Below, in pieces: positions 7,005 through 12,998 of a DNA stretch of 13,032 nucleotides. Under the pieces are notes generated by a model. The model ran no database searches. It was not told the origin of the DNA and was given only the letters and a program-made list of their open reading frames with translations. The DNA is from Candidatus Nomurabacteria bacterium RIFCSPHIGHO2_02_FULL_38_15. GTDB lineage: Bacteria; Patescibacteriota; Minisyncoccia; Phycocordibacterales; UBA9973. The stretch lies in NCBI GenBank assembly GCA_001785575.1, contig MFUC01000014.1, positions 1-13,032 of the forward strand, written 5' to 3'. Position numbers and translations under genes: made by a program. Each line of letters opens with the position of its first letter. The stretch's first letter is position 1.

Positions 7005-7304
7005 ATGAGTACAAATGCACAAGTTGCCCCCGAAAGAGGGGCTAAAAAAATCCTCGTCCCAATCCAAGAGGTAACATCTGGTCACAAGAAATTAAAGTCC
7101 GGTGTCACGGTCGTGTTTGATGGTTTCCAAGTAGATCTTGGTAAGTCACACCACACAAATTCGGTGGGTGGAGACGTGTTTCATTACACTGATCCAGTTA
7201 CTGGCCATGAAAAAACTCTGGGTGTTTTCATGGGTGACATCGTAAACGCAGCGACCGCCACAGTTAAGGGAGTGAAGCATTTTTTGTTTCCGTCCCTGAA
7301 CTGA
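7005..7304 (+). CDS. Unrecognised 99-residue protein between rplE and rpsN
   Basis: I do not recognise this protein. It is a soluble-looking 99-residue product with no signal peptide, no membrane segment and no cysteine. The N-terminal 15 residues are polar; the middle contains GVTVVFDGFQVDLGKSHH (about 33-50), then GGDVFHYTDPVTGHEK (about 55-70), and the end is Val/Ala-rich (GDIVNAATATVKGVKHFLF). The alternation of hydrophobic and polar residues suggests a small beta-rich fold. It has its own promoter and a downstream hairpin, and it separates rplE from rpsN, which are neighbours in nearly all bacteria. Its codons end in C or G more often than those of the flanking ribosomal genes (for example atc ctc gtc near the start). 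A real gene is likely because of its length, its promoter and the flanking terminators. It is not L29 by sequence. Confidence 0.7.
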   Translation: MSTNAQVAPERGAKKILVPIQEVTSGHKKLKSGVTVVFDGFQVDLGKSHHTNSVGGDVFHYTDPVTGHEKTLGVFMGDIVNAATATVKGVKHFLFPSLN

Positions 7305-7342
7305 CGCCAAACATTTCCTAAAAATTTCTTAGCATTAACCAA

Positions 7343-7372
7343 ACGCCGGCTACCAAGCCGGCGTATTCTATT
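7343..7372 (+). terminator. GC-rich hairpin after the 99-residue gene
   Basis: A perfect 9-bp stem, ACGCCGGCT (7343-7351) with AGCCGGCGT (7356-7364), has the 4-nt loop ACCA. It is followed by ATTCTATT, which is only moderately T-rich, so termination may be partial. It lies 38 nt after the stop codon of the preceding gene, where a terminator is expected. Confidence 0.65.
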
Positions 7373-7387
7373 GGGTGAGGTGAATTC

Positions 7388-7416
7388 TTTACAAATCATC
7401 GCTTATATGCTAAATT
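7388..7416 (+). promoter_or_regulatory. Promoter of the rpsN-secY operon
   Basis: TTTACA (7388-7393), 17-bp spacer, TAAATT (7411-7416) preceded by TGC, an extended -10 element. The -35 hexamer and spacing equal those of the rpsS promoter. The start near 7423 would give a leader of about 195 nt. A second promoter nearer rpsN cannot be excluded. Confidence 0.5.
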
Positions 7417-7499
7417 GGTAACGGCTTGTTACGCAGTATAGTTTATATAGAAATAGGCTTATGAAGTAATCCGCAACCTTTTGATTAGGTTATAGTATA

Positions 7500-7570
7500 T
7501 AGGTTCTAGTGGCTAGTATTGGGCATTTGCTTTAAAACTAGAACCTAGCAACTAAAAACTAGAAACTAGC
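7500..7570 (+). repeat. CTAG-rich inverted and direct repeat
   Basis: TAGGTTCTAGT (7500-7510) is the exact reverse complement of ACTAGAACCTA (7537-7547). The segment at 7534-7549 is repeated at 7555-7570 with 15 of 16 bases identical, a period of 21. Six CTAG tetranucleotides fall within 64 bp (at 7506, 7513, 7538, 7545, 7559 and 7566). It could be a dispersed intergenic repeat or a structured part of the leader. Confidence 0.65.
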
Positions 7571-7618
7571 TAAATCTTTGCGCGATATTCTCATATTAAA
7601 ATTAAACAACTTAAAGTA

Positions 7619-7804
7619 ATGGCAAAAAAGTCAGTAGTTGCACGCTCTAAAAAAACTCCAAAGTTTTCAAGCCGTGCCAAAAATCGTTGCTTTAAGTGTG
7701 GTCGTGGGCGTGGGTATATGCGTGATTTTGGTGTTTGTCGAATTTGTTTTCGCGAACTAGCCAATGAGGGCATGATACCGGGCGTTCGTAAATCATCTTG
7801 GTAA
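7619..7804 (+). CDS. rpsN: 30S ribosomal protein S14, zinc-binding type Z
   Basis: S14 belongs to the head of the 30S subunit. This is the short, zinc-containing form (61 residues). The four cysteines of the zinc ribbon are Cys24, Cys27, Cys40 and Cys43, spaced CxxC-12-CxxC. The family end LANEGMIPGVRKSSW is intact. N-terminal residues 1-22 are rich in Lys and Arg, as expected for rRNA contact. It is the first gene of the second ribosomal operon, 7 nt before rpsH, and no zinc-free paralogue is visible in the window. Confidence 0.97.
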   Translation: MAKKSVVARSKKTPKFSSRAKNRCFKCGRGRGYMRDFGVCRICFRELANEGMIPGVRKSSW

Positions 7805-7811
7805 TTTCAAA

Positions 7812-8216
7812 ATGGATACACTTTCAAACATGCTAAATGGCATCAAGAACGCGGGTCTGGCTGGCAAGAATCAAGTAGATTTTCCACACTCAAAGCTAAA
7901 AATCGCAGTTCTTGAATGCTTAAAGAAAGAGGGCTATATAACATCTTTCAAAATCGTTACCCCACCGCAAAGTGGCAGTAAAAAAAGTTTCCCAATGATT
8001 TTGGTGCAAGTTGCGTATGTGGGCGACAGACCCAAGGTTTCAGGCCTTAATAGGGTTTCAAAACCTTCTCGTCGCATGTATTCAAAATCTAAAGAACTTA
8101 AACCGTTTCGCAATGGTTTTGGGCGTTTTATCCTTTCAACACCAAAGGGTATAATGAGCGAGAAAGATGCTCGTAATGAGCAGGTCGGCGGTGAAGTTTT
8201 ATTCAAAATATGGTAA
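7812..8216 (+). CDS. rpsH: 30S ribosomal protein S8
   Basis: S8 binds the central domain of 16S rRNA and in E. coli also represses the spc mRNA. The 134-residue product has DTLSNMLNGIKNA at the start, the SKLKIAVLECLKKEGYI segment at about 27-43, GLNRVSKPSRRMY in the middle, and the C-terminal rRNA-binding motif FILSTPKGIMSEKDARNEQ followed by GGEV. STPKG replaces the common STSKG, a mild variation. It lies 7 nt after rpsN and 7 nt before rplF. Whether it controls its own operon through the leader upstream of rpsN cannot be seen directly. Confidence 0.96.
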   Translation: MDTLSNMLNGIKNAGLAGKNQVDFPHSKLKIAVLECLKKEGYITSFKIVTPPQSGSKKSFPMILVQVAYVGDRPKVSGLNRVSKPSRRMYSKSKELKPFRNGFGRFILSTPKGIMSEKDARNEQVGGEVLFKIW

Positions 8217-8223
8217 TAAATAT

Positions 8224-8760
8224 ATGTCACGTTTAGCAAAAAAACCAACAACTATTCCTGCCGGCATTGAAGTATCAATGAGTAATAAAACTTTAACCGT
8301 CAAAGGCCCCAAGGGTGAATTAACCCGTGATTTTGACACGCAGACTATTGGTATTGAAATTAATGGCAACGAAATAATTTTTACAAAGAAAAAAGAAAGC
8401 CCATTTTCACGGGCACTTTGGGGTACTTATGCCTCTCATGTGCGCAATATGATTGTGGGTGTAACTGAACCGTACACTAAAAAATTGATTTTAGAAGGTA
8501 TTGGCTTCAAATGCGAGGTCAAGGGCACAAATGTTGAAATGGCACTTGGCTTTTCGCACCCAGTAAGTGTTAAAATTCCTGAAGGCCTAACGGTTATTTC
8601 TGAAAAAAACAACTTAACAGTTACCGGTATTGACAAGGAAAAGGTCGGAGCTTTTACGGCTGATATTCGTGCACTTAAAAAACCAGAGCCTTACAAGGGC
8701 AAGGGTTTTAGGTATGAGGGCGAAGTTATTAGGCGTAAAGATGGTAAAAAATCAGCATAA
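8224..8760 (+). CDS. rplF: 50S ribosomal protein L6
   Basis: L6 lies near the factor-binding site and the sarcin-ricin loop of the 50S subunit. The 178-residue product begins MSRLAKKPTTIPAGIEV, equivalent to the usual MSRIGKKPI start. It has TLTVKGPKGEL, ALWGTYASHVRNMIVGVTE, the second-domain segments LILEGIGFKCEVKG and LGFSHPV, and the signature EPYKGKGFRYEGEVIRRK near the C-terminus. The frame is open upstream to an ATG at 8167 inside rpsH, but only the ATG at 8224 gives the family N-terminus. rplR follows after 5 nt. Confidence 0.97.
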   Translation: MSRLAKKPTTIPAGIEVSMSNKTLTVKGPKGELTRDFDTQTIGIEINGNEIIFTKKKESPFSRALWGTYASHVRNMIVGVTEPYTKKLILEGIGFKCEVKGTNVEMALGFSHPVSVKIPEGLTVISEKNNLTVTGIDKEKVGAFTADIRALKKPEPYKGKGFRYEGEVIRRKDGKKSA

Positions 8761-8765
8761 AAAAT

Positions 8766-9131
8766 ATGAAAAGCATACAACAAAAAAAGACAATAAAGCG
8801 CTCACGTCTAAAAACACGTATTCGTGCACGTTTGACGGCTGTAAACACTATTGCAAAACCGCAACCACGACTTTCAGTTTTTCGTTCAAACTTACATATT
8901 TACGCACAAGTTATTGATGACACTAGTGCTAAAACACTTGCCTCTGCGTCTGATTTAAAAATTAACAATGGTACCAAGGCCGAGCGGGCTAAAATGGTGG
9001 GCCTGGAAATTGCAAAGCAGGCCAAAGCCGTAGGTATAAGTCAGGTGGTTTTTGACCGTAATGGTTTTAAATATACTGGTCGAATCAAAACAGTCGCCGA
9101 TGCAGCCCGTGAGGGTGGCTTGGTATTCTAA
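8766..9131 (+). CDS. rplR: 50S ribosomal protein L18
   Basis: L18 binds 5S rRNA in the central protuberance together with L5. The product is 121 residues. A basic N-terminus (KRSRLKTRIRARL) leads into PRLSVFRSNLHIYAQVIDD at about 40-58, then the TLASAS strand, and the C-terminal signature VVFDRNGFKYTGRIKTVADA followed by AREGGL. All are diagnostic. It starts 5 nt after rplF and is 24 nt before rpsE, an AT-rich gap without a clear Shine-Dalgarno sequence. Confidence 0.96.
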   Translation: MKSIQQKKTIKRSRLKTRIRARLTAVNTIAKPQPRLSVFRSNLHIYAQVIDDTSAKTLASASDLKINNGTKAERAKMVGLEIAKQAKAVGISQVVFDRNGFKYTGRIKTVADAAREGGLVF

Positions 9132-9155
9132 AAAATAAAATATTAAATAAATATT

Positions 9156-9893
9156 ATGAGTGAAGAAATTAAAACAACACAAACAACTACGCCCACTTTT
9201 AAGCCACGAACAACAACTGGGGCTCGAAAGTCTTTTGTGCGTCCTGGATCACGAGCGGGTGCTGGTGGTAACAAGGGAGGCTTAGGTGGTGGTAAATCTG
9301 ATGGTGGTCGTGGTCGCAGTGATGGTCGACCACAACGAACTTTTGCCGACAGGCCAAAGCCTGAATTTGATCAAAAGGTATTAGATATTCGCCGAGTAAC
9401 ACGTGTGGTTACGGGCGGTCGTCGCATGAGTTTTGCGGTGGCTATTGTTATTGGTGATGGTAAGGGCTCGGTAGGATTAGGGACTGGCAAGGGTGCCGAT
9501 ACGGCCATTGCCATTAACAAAGCCCTAAAATCAGCCAAAAAAGGTATGATCAAAGTTAAGTTAACCAAAGATATGTCATTACCGCACGAAATTTATGCCA
9601 AATATACAACTAGCAAGATTATGATCATGCCTAACCGAGGTAAGGGTTTAGTAGCTGGGTCTGCCGTGCGTGACGTTTTGTCAATTGCTGGTATTAAAAA
9701 TGTTACATCTAAAATCTTTTCAGGTTCAAAAAATAAATTAAACAATGGTCGGGCAGCCATGTTGGCCTTGTCGCAACTCTCTGAAAAAAGAATCATACGT
9801 GATGTTGAACAAAAAATTGAACCTAGTATTTCACCAAAAGTCGAATCTACTGAAACCAAGGATGTATTAGAAGCTAAACAAGAATCAAAATAG
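9156..9893 (+). CDS. rpsE: 30S ribosomal protein S5 with long low-complexity tails
   Basis: S5 helps form the mRNA entry channel and affects decoding accuracy. At 245 residues it is well above the usual 160-180. The core runs from about residue 70 to 213: VLDIRRVTRVVTGGRRMSF, the VIGDGKGSVGLGTGKG loop, and MPNRGKGLVAGSAVRDVLSI with the closing GRAAMLALS segment. The first 69 residues are a Gly/Arg/Ser/Thr-rich, probably disordered extension with GG and RG runs; the last 30 or so are charged and disordered-looking. Such extensions are common in CPR-type S5. rplO starts 4 nt after the stop, so rpmD (L30), normally between these two genes, is absent. Confidence 0.96.
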   Translation: MSEEIKTTQTTTPTFKPRTTTGARKSFVRPGSRAGAGGNKGGLGGGKSDGGRGRSDGRPQRTFADRPKPEFDQKVLDIRRVTRVVTGGRRMSFAVAIVIGDGKGSVGLGTGKGADTAIAINKALKSAKKGMIKVKLTKDMSLPHEIYAKYTTSKIMIMPNRGKGLVAGSAVRDVLSIAGIKNVTSKIFSGSKNKLNNGRAAMLALSQLSEKRIIRDVEQKIEPSISPKVESTETKDVLEAKQESK

Positions 9894-9897
9894 GCTT

Positions 9898-10335
9898 ATG
9901 CAAATACATAATGTAAAAAAGGAAAATCCAAATAAAAAAGCTCGTCAAGTTGGTCGCGGTGGACACAGGGGTAAAACCTCAGGCCGTGGTGGTAAGGGCC
10001 AAACAGCCAGGGCTGGTAACAAGCCTCGTCCACAAATGCGTGATATCATTAAAAAATTACCAAAATTGCGTGGTCGTGGTAAAAACAGTTTAAAAACTGT
10101 TGAGGCTAATGTTCAGTCGGTCAGCCTACTGGCTATTGCAAGCTTGAATACTGAAATTATTAACCGTGATATTTTGCTAAAAAGTAGTATAATAAAGCGT
10201 GATGCTGGTAAATTACCGCAAGTTAAAATTGTTGGCAATACACCAATTTCAAAAAAGCTAATTATCGCCAAGGGTATTCGTGTCTCAAAAGGCGCCAAAG
10301 AGATTATTGAAAAAGCCGGTGGGCAGTTTAAATAA
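9898..10335 (+). CDS. rplO: 50S ribosomal protein L15
   Basis: L15 is a late assembly protein of the 50S subunit with a long basic N-terminal extension into rRNA. The 145-residue product shows VGRGGHRGKTSGRGGKGQTA at about 18-37, then ARAGNKPRP, LPKLRGRGKN, and a C-terminal domain with IIKRDAGKLPQVKIVGN, ISKKLIIAKGIRVSKGAKE and IEKAGG, the family pattern. It lies directly after rpsE (4 nt) and 14 nt before secY, the conserved order apart from the missing L30 gene. Confidence 0.96.
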   Translation: MQIHNVKKENPNKKARQVGRGGHRGKTSGRGGKGQTARAGNKPRPQMRDIIKKLPKLRGRGKNSLKTVEANVQSVSLLAIASLNTEIINRDILLKSSIIKRDAGKLPQVKIVGNTPISKKLIIAKGIRVSKGAKEIIEKAGGQFK

Positions 10336-10349
10336 TTTAGTCAAATAAT

Positions 10350-11621
10350 ATGAACAAATTTATTCAAGGCTTAAAAACATTCTTTCGTGACAAAAACCTA
10401 CGTAAAAGGGCGTTGTTTATATTGGGTATTATGGTTGTGTTTCGGTTTCTTTCAACCATACCTGTACCAGGTGTTGATCAGGCGCGCTTGGCTAGTTTTT
10501 TAGCTGGCAATCAATTTTTTGGTGTGCTCAATATCTTTTCGGGTGGAGGTCTTTCAACCCTGTCAATTATTATGCTGGGTGTTGGGCCGTACATTACGGG
10601 CTCAATTATCATGCAGTTAATTACCATGATGTCACCTCGCATGAAGTCGTTGTACAGCGAGGAAGGCGAACGTGGCCGAGTCAAATTTGCGCAATATTCG
10701 CGCCTACTAGCTGTGCCACTTTCAGTTATTCAGGGTTTTGCCTTAATTTCAATTTTGCAAACCAGGGGTATTATTGTTATTGACGGTGTTTTTGGTTATG
10801 TGTTGAACTTGATCGTCATGACGGCCGGTTCAATGTTCCTAATGTGGTTGGGTGAATTGTTGACTGAAAAGGGTATTGGTAATGGTATTTCGTTCTTGAT
10901 TTTTGCTGGTATCGTAGCTCAAATCCCTAACTCTATAAGTCAACTATTGTTTACCTATGATCAAAGCCAAATTTTTACGCTGATAGCTTATGTAATTATT
11001 GGTATTATTTTGGTAGCTAGTGTGGTATTTATTACCGAGGCTGAACGGCCAATTGAGGTATCATATGCTCGTCAAGTGCGTGGCCAGGCTATATCAGGTG
11101 GTGGCTCAACATATATTCCACTTCGTCTAAACCAAGCTGGGGTTATACCAATTATTTTTGCCTTATCTATTATGATGTTCCCGCAACTTTTGGTTAGCGT
11201 TTTGCAAAATGTATCAGTTGCTTGGGTGGGCTCGATCGTTGACGTTATAAATTGGTTTTTGCAAAGCACTTGGGCTTATGCCACAATTTACTTTATTTTA
11301 GTTGTTGGCTTCACATACTTTTATACAGCCATTACATTTGATCCACATCAAATGGCTAATAATTTACAAAAAGGCGGGGCGTTCATTCCAGGTATTCGCC
11401 CAGGTCAATCCACTGAAGTGTATTTATCAAAAGTTGTCACTCGTATTACGCTTGTTGGTGCGTTGTTCTTGGGCATTATTGCCGTCTTCCCGTTGATTAT
11501 GCAAATGATTACAGGTACACAGGCTTTGGCTTTGGGCGGTACTGGCTTGTTGATTGTTGTTTCAGTAGTACTGGACATCATGAAGCGCGTTGATGCCCAA
11601 CTAAGCATGCGCGAGTACTAA
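10350..11621 (+). CDS. secY: Protein translocase channel subunit SecY
   Basis: SecY forms the protein-conducting channel of the inner membrane with SecE and SecG. The 423-residue product has ten predicted membrane segments, the first at about 20-40 (ending in IPVPGVD) and the last at about 393-410. Recognisable landmarks are the plug/TM2 region FFGVLNIFSGGGLS, the SPRMKSLYSEEGERGR loop at about 95-110, LTEKGIGNGISFLIF at 171-185, the ERPIEVSYARQVRG cytoplasmic loop at about 232-245, IPLRLNQAGVIPIIFA, and the FIPGIRPGQST loop at about 345-354, the cytoplasmic loop important for SecA and ribosome contact. The length is normal. It is the last gene of the operon; adk, map, infA and rpmJ do not follow directly. 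Confidence 0.98.
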   Translation: MNKFIQGLKTFFRDKNLRKRALFILGIMVVFRFLSTIPVPGVDQARLASFLAGNQFFGVLNIFSGGGLSTLSIIMLGVGPYITGSIIMQLITMMSPRMKSLYSEEGERGRVKFAQYSRLLAVPLSVIQGFALISILQTRGIIVIDGVFGYVLNLIVMTAGSMFLMWLGELLTEKGIGNGISFLIFAGIVAQIPNSISQLLFTYDQSQIFTLIAYVIIGIILVASVVFITEAERPIEVSYARQVRGQAISGGGSTYIPLRLNQAGVIPIIFALSIMMFPQLLVSVLQNVSVAWVGSIVDVINWFLQSTWAYATIYFILVVGFTYFYTAITFDPHQMANNLQKGGAFIPGIRPGQSTEVYLSKVVTRITLVGALFLGIIAVFPLIMQMITGTQALALGGTGLLIVVSVVLDIMKRVDAQLSMREY

Positions 11622-11639
11622 AAAAAGTGGAAAACAAGA

Positions 11640-11666
11640 TACCCCAGAGGCAAGACCTATGGGGTA
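11640..11666 (+). terminator. First hairpin after secY
   Basis: TACCCCA (11640-11646) pairs with TGGGGTA (11660-11666), and after one mismatch AGG pairs with CCT around a 5-nt loop CAAGA. No T-run follows, so it is a weak terminator at most. It might protect the 3' end of the mRNA, or act together with the stronger hairpin just downstream. Confidence 0.5.
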
Positions 11667-11670
11667 AGAT

Positions 11671-11710
11671 AGCGGGGCCAAGACGTAGTCTTGGCCCCGC
11701 TTTCTTTTAC
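11671..11710 (+). terminator. Strong intrinsic terminator of the rpsN-secY operon
   Basis: A perfect 14-bp stem, AGCGGGGCCAAGAC (11671-11684) with GTCTTGGCCCCGCT (11688-11701), has a 3-nt loop GTA and is followed by a T-rich tail (TTCTTTTAC). It begins 5 nt after the first hairpin. It is the clear end of the second ribosomal operon. Confidence 0.9.
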
Positions 11711-11720
11711 ATTTTTCCAC

Positions 11721-11746
11721 TTGCGCTTTTGCGGGGGGGGTAAAAT
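11721..11746 (+). promoter_or_regulatory. Candidate promoter with a G8 tract in the spacer
   Basis: TTGCGC (11721-11726) and TAAAAT (11741-11746) are only 14 bp apart, which is short for a sigma70 promoter. The spacer contains eight consecutive G residues (11733-11740). The -10 box ends 9 nt before the ATG at 11756, so the mRNA would be nearly leaderless. Confidence 0.35.
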
Positions 11747-11755
11747 TAGGTCATT

Positions 11756-12442
11756 ATGAAAAAATATTTAAAAATTGGTTTAGCGAGTTTTGTCTTGTTA
11801 ATAGCACTCGGTGTGCTTGTTGAGAAAACTTTTGCGAAAGAAGTATCTTCAGTTAAACAGAGTTTTAATCTTAAAACTGGTGTTTGCTATCAAACAACTT
11901 ACTACTCAGATCTAACCAAGAGCACAGAACGAGGTACGATAAGATATATTAATGGTACTATGTACTGTGACATACCAGTTAGTGGGACAAATACAGGTGA
12001 TGGAATATACCTTGAAGAAAATTCACCAATTGAACAAAGTGGAGTTGTTAATCCATTTGGCTACATAGCTCCAAAATTAGGTGAAAAAAATAACGACGCA
12101 GTTAGAAACATCCAAACAGTTTTATTAGAATTTGGAATCCCTGTGGTAATTGATGGCAACTTTGGGCCTAGAACTAAAGCAGGAATTACAGAATTTCAAA
12201 CTAAAAATGGACTTATGCCAAGTGGCTTATTTGATTCAGCCACTAGGGAGTTAATGGAAAAAAAGTTACTAGGTACTGATACCCAAAACCCAGCAGTAGA
12301 AACATCCGCTACAGACATAGTTTCACTAAAAAACACAACAACCACATTAGAAAAAATTAAAAATGAGATTACTAGTCTATCAGACATGCTTTCAAAACTA
12401 GCCCAACAAGCCTCGGCTATTATGGCTGGGTTGCCAAAATAG
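11756..12442 (+). CDS. Secreted protein with a peptidoglycan-binding domain
   Basis: A 228-residue exported protein. Residues 1-27 form a signal peptide: KKYLK, a hydrophobic core at about 8-22 and the cleavage site TFA-KE. Residues 30-105 are an unrecognised domain with two cysteines (Cys44 and Cys71) that could form a disulfide. Residues about 112-170 match the PG_binding_1 pattern: NDAVRNIQTVLLEFGI, then IDGNFGPRTKAGITEFQ and the closing GLFDSATRELM. This domain is known for binding cell-wall peptides. Residues about 192-221 are heptad-like and may form a coiled coil. No catalytic (amidase or peptidase) domain is present, so it is probably a wall-attached structural or adaptor protein. It lies alone after the secY terminator and before hicBA. 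Confidence 0.85.
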   Translation: MKKYLKIGLASFVLLIALGVLVEKTFAKEVSSVKQSFNLKTGVCYQTTYYSDLTKSTERGTIRYINGTMYCDIPVSGTNTGDGIYLEENSPIEQSGVVNPFGYIAPKLGEKNNDAVRNIQTVLLEFGIPVVIDGNFGPRTKAGITEFQTKNGLMPSGLFDSATRELMEKKLLGTDTQNPAVETSATDIVSLKNTTTTLEKIKNEITSLSDMLSKLAQQASAIMAGLPK

Positions 12443-12482
12443 ATAATGACTATACCAATTAGCTTTTAATTTACAAGTGTGA

Positions 12483-12488
12483 TATTCT
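12483..12488 (+). promoter_or_regulatory. Candidate extended -10 before hicB
   Basis: TATTCT preceded by TGA (12480-12482) resembles an extended -10 element and ends 9 nt before the hicB ATG. The best -35 candidate, TTAGCT at 12459-12464, is 18 bp upstream and weak. Confidence 0.3.
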
Positions 12489-12497
12489 TTAGTTATT

Positions 12498-12728
12498 ATG
12501 AAGCAATATCCAAAAATATTTACTGCCGTGTATAGAAAATCAGGAAAGTGGTATTCAGGTTGGATTGAGGAAATCCCAGGGGTAAATACACAGGGTAAAA
12601 CTCTTTCTGAAACAAAGGTAAATCTCAAGGAAGCACTTAATCTTATTCTTGAGACAAATCGTATAATTTCTGATAAATCAAAAGGGCGTTCTGTATTTAT
12701 TCGTGAACAACTTTCTGTTGTTGCGTAA
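12498..12728 (+). CDS. hicB: HicB-like antitoxin, single-domain form
   Basis: HicB-family proteins neutralise HicA ribonucleases by direct binding. The 76-residue product has the characteristic first-strand and loop motif (FTAVYRKSGKWYSGWIEEIPG, split around residues 8-28), followed by GVNTQGKTLSETKVNLKEAL, the usual partially degenerate RNase-H-like fold of the family. It lacks the separate C-terminal DNA-binding (RHH or HTH) domain of many HicB antitoxins, so autorepression by this protein alone is doubtful. hicA starts 5 nt after its stop, antitoxin first, the reverse of the E. coli order. The pairing with a HicA gene is the main support for an antitoxin role. Confidence 0.8.
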   Translation: MKQYPKIFTAVYRKSGKWYSGWIEEIPGVNTQGKTLSETKVNLKEALNLILETNRIISDKSKGRSVFIREQLSVVA

Positions 12729-12733
12729 AATTT

Positions 12734-12928
12734 ATGAAGCATGTTGATTTAGTAAAGCATATTCGCAAATATGGCTGTGTTTTTGTGAGAGAGGGTGGGT
12801 CGCACAGTGTTTGGTATAATCCATTGACTGACAGAACCTCAACTATACCCAGGCACACAGAGGTCAATACGTACACAGGTAAAAAAATATGTAGTGACTT
12901 GGGTGTTCCGGTCATACAAAAGCGATAG
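12734..12928 (+). CDS. hicA: HicA-like mRNA-interferase toxin
   Basis: HicA toxins are small double-stranded-RNA-binding-fold ribonucleases that cleave mRNA and tmRNA. The 64-residue product contains the active-site region REGGSHSVWYNP, with the expected catalytic His at residue 24 in the G-G-S-H motif. It continues with STIPRHTEVNTYTGKKICSD and LGVP; the PRH motif and the C-terminal K-I-C-x-D-L-G-V/I-P are typical of one HicA subgroup. The toxin is apparently intact, with no stop or frameshift. It follows hicB in the same operon, 5 nt downstream. The specific RNA target is not deducible from the sequence. Confidence 0.82.
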   Translation: MKHVDLVKHIRKYGCVFVREGGSHSVWYNPLTDRTSTIPRHTEVNTYTGKKICSDLGVPVIQKR

Positions 12929-12986
12929 ATATAAAATCCGGCTTGTTTTGTGTTTGTGTCAGTGTAGCTTTTTTGTAGTTTTTAGG

Positions 12987-12992
12987 TACAAT
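12987..12992 (+). promoter_or_regulatory. Candidate -10 box before the last gene
   Basis: TACAAT ends 6 nt before the ATG at 12999, so a transcript would begin at about the start codon. A possible -35, TAGCTT at 12965-12970, is 16 bp upstream and weak. Confidence 0.35.
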
Positions 12993-12998
12993 AAAACT

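Larger units (their letters stand above)
7305..7618 (+). other. Gene-free region before rpsN (314 bp)
   Basis: No credible coding frame is present on either strand and no tRNA is recognisable. The region holds, in order, the GC-rich hairpin, a promoter candidate, two small hairpins (GTAAC/GTTAC at 7418-7432 and AACCT/AGGTT at 7475-7491) and a CTAG-rich repeat. Most of it would be the leader RNA of the rpsN operon if the promoter at 7388 is used. Confidence 0.7.

Noticed and set aside
7026..7042. GCCCC/GGGGC hairpin near the start of the 99-residue gene
   Set aside because: It has only 5 bp, lies within the coding sequence and has no T-run after it, so it is not convincing as a terminator or regulator.
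7401..7440. tRNA-like string (TTGGTAACGGC) in the region before rpsN
   Set aside because: There is no acceptor stem, no anticodon arm and no T-loop GGTTCGA motif nearby.
8167..8223. Upstream ATG for rplF inside rpsH
   Set aside because: The family start MSRLAKKP is encoded from 8224.
8630..8917. Overlapping + strand frame across rplF and rplR
   Set aside because: It is a shadow frame; both underlying genes are clear.
12470..12475. TTTACA as a -35 for hicB
   Set aside because: A 17-bp spacer would put the -10 over the start codon, and with TATTCT the spacer is only 7 bp.
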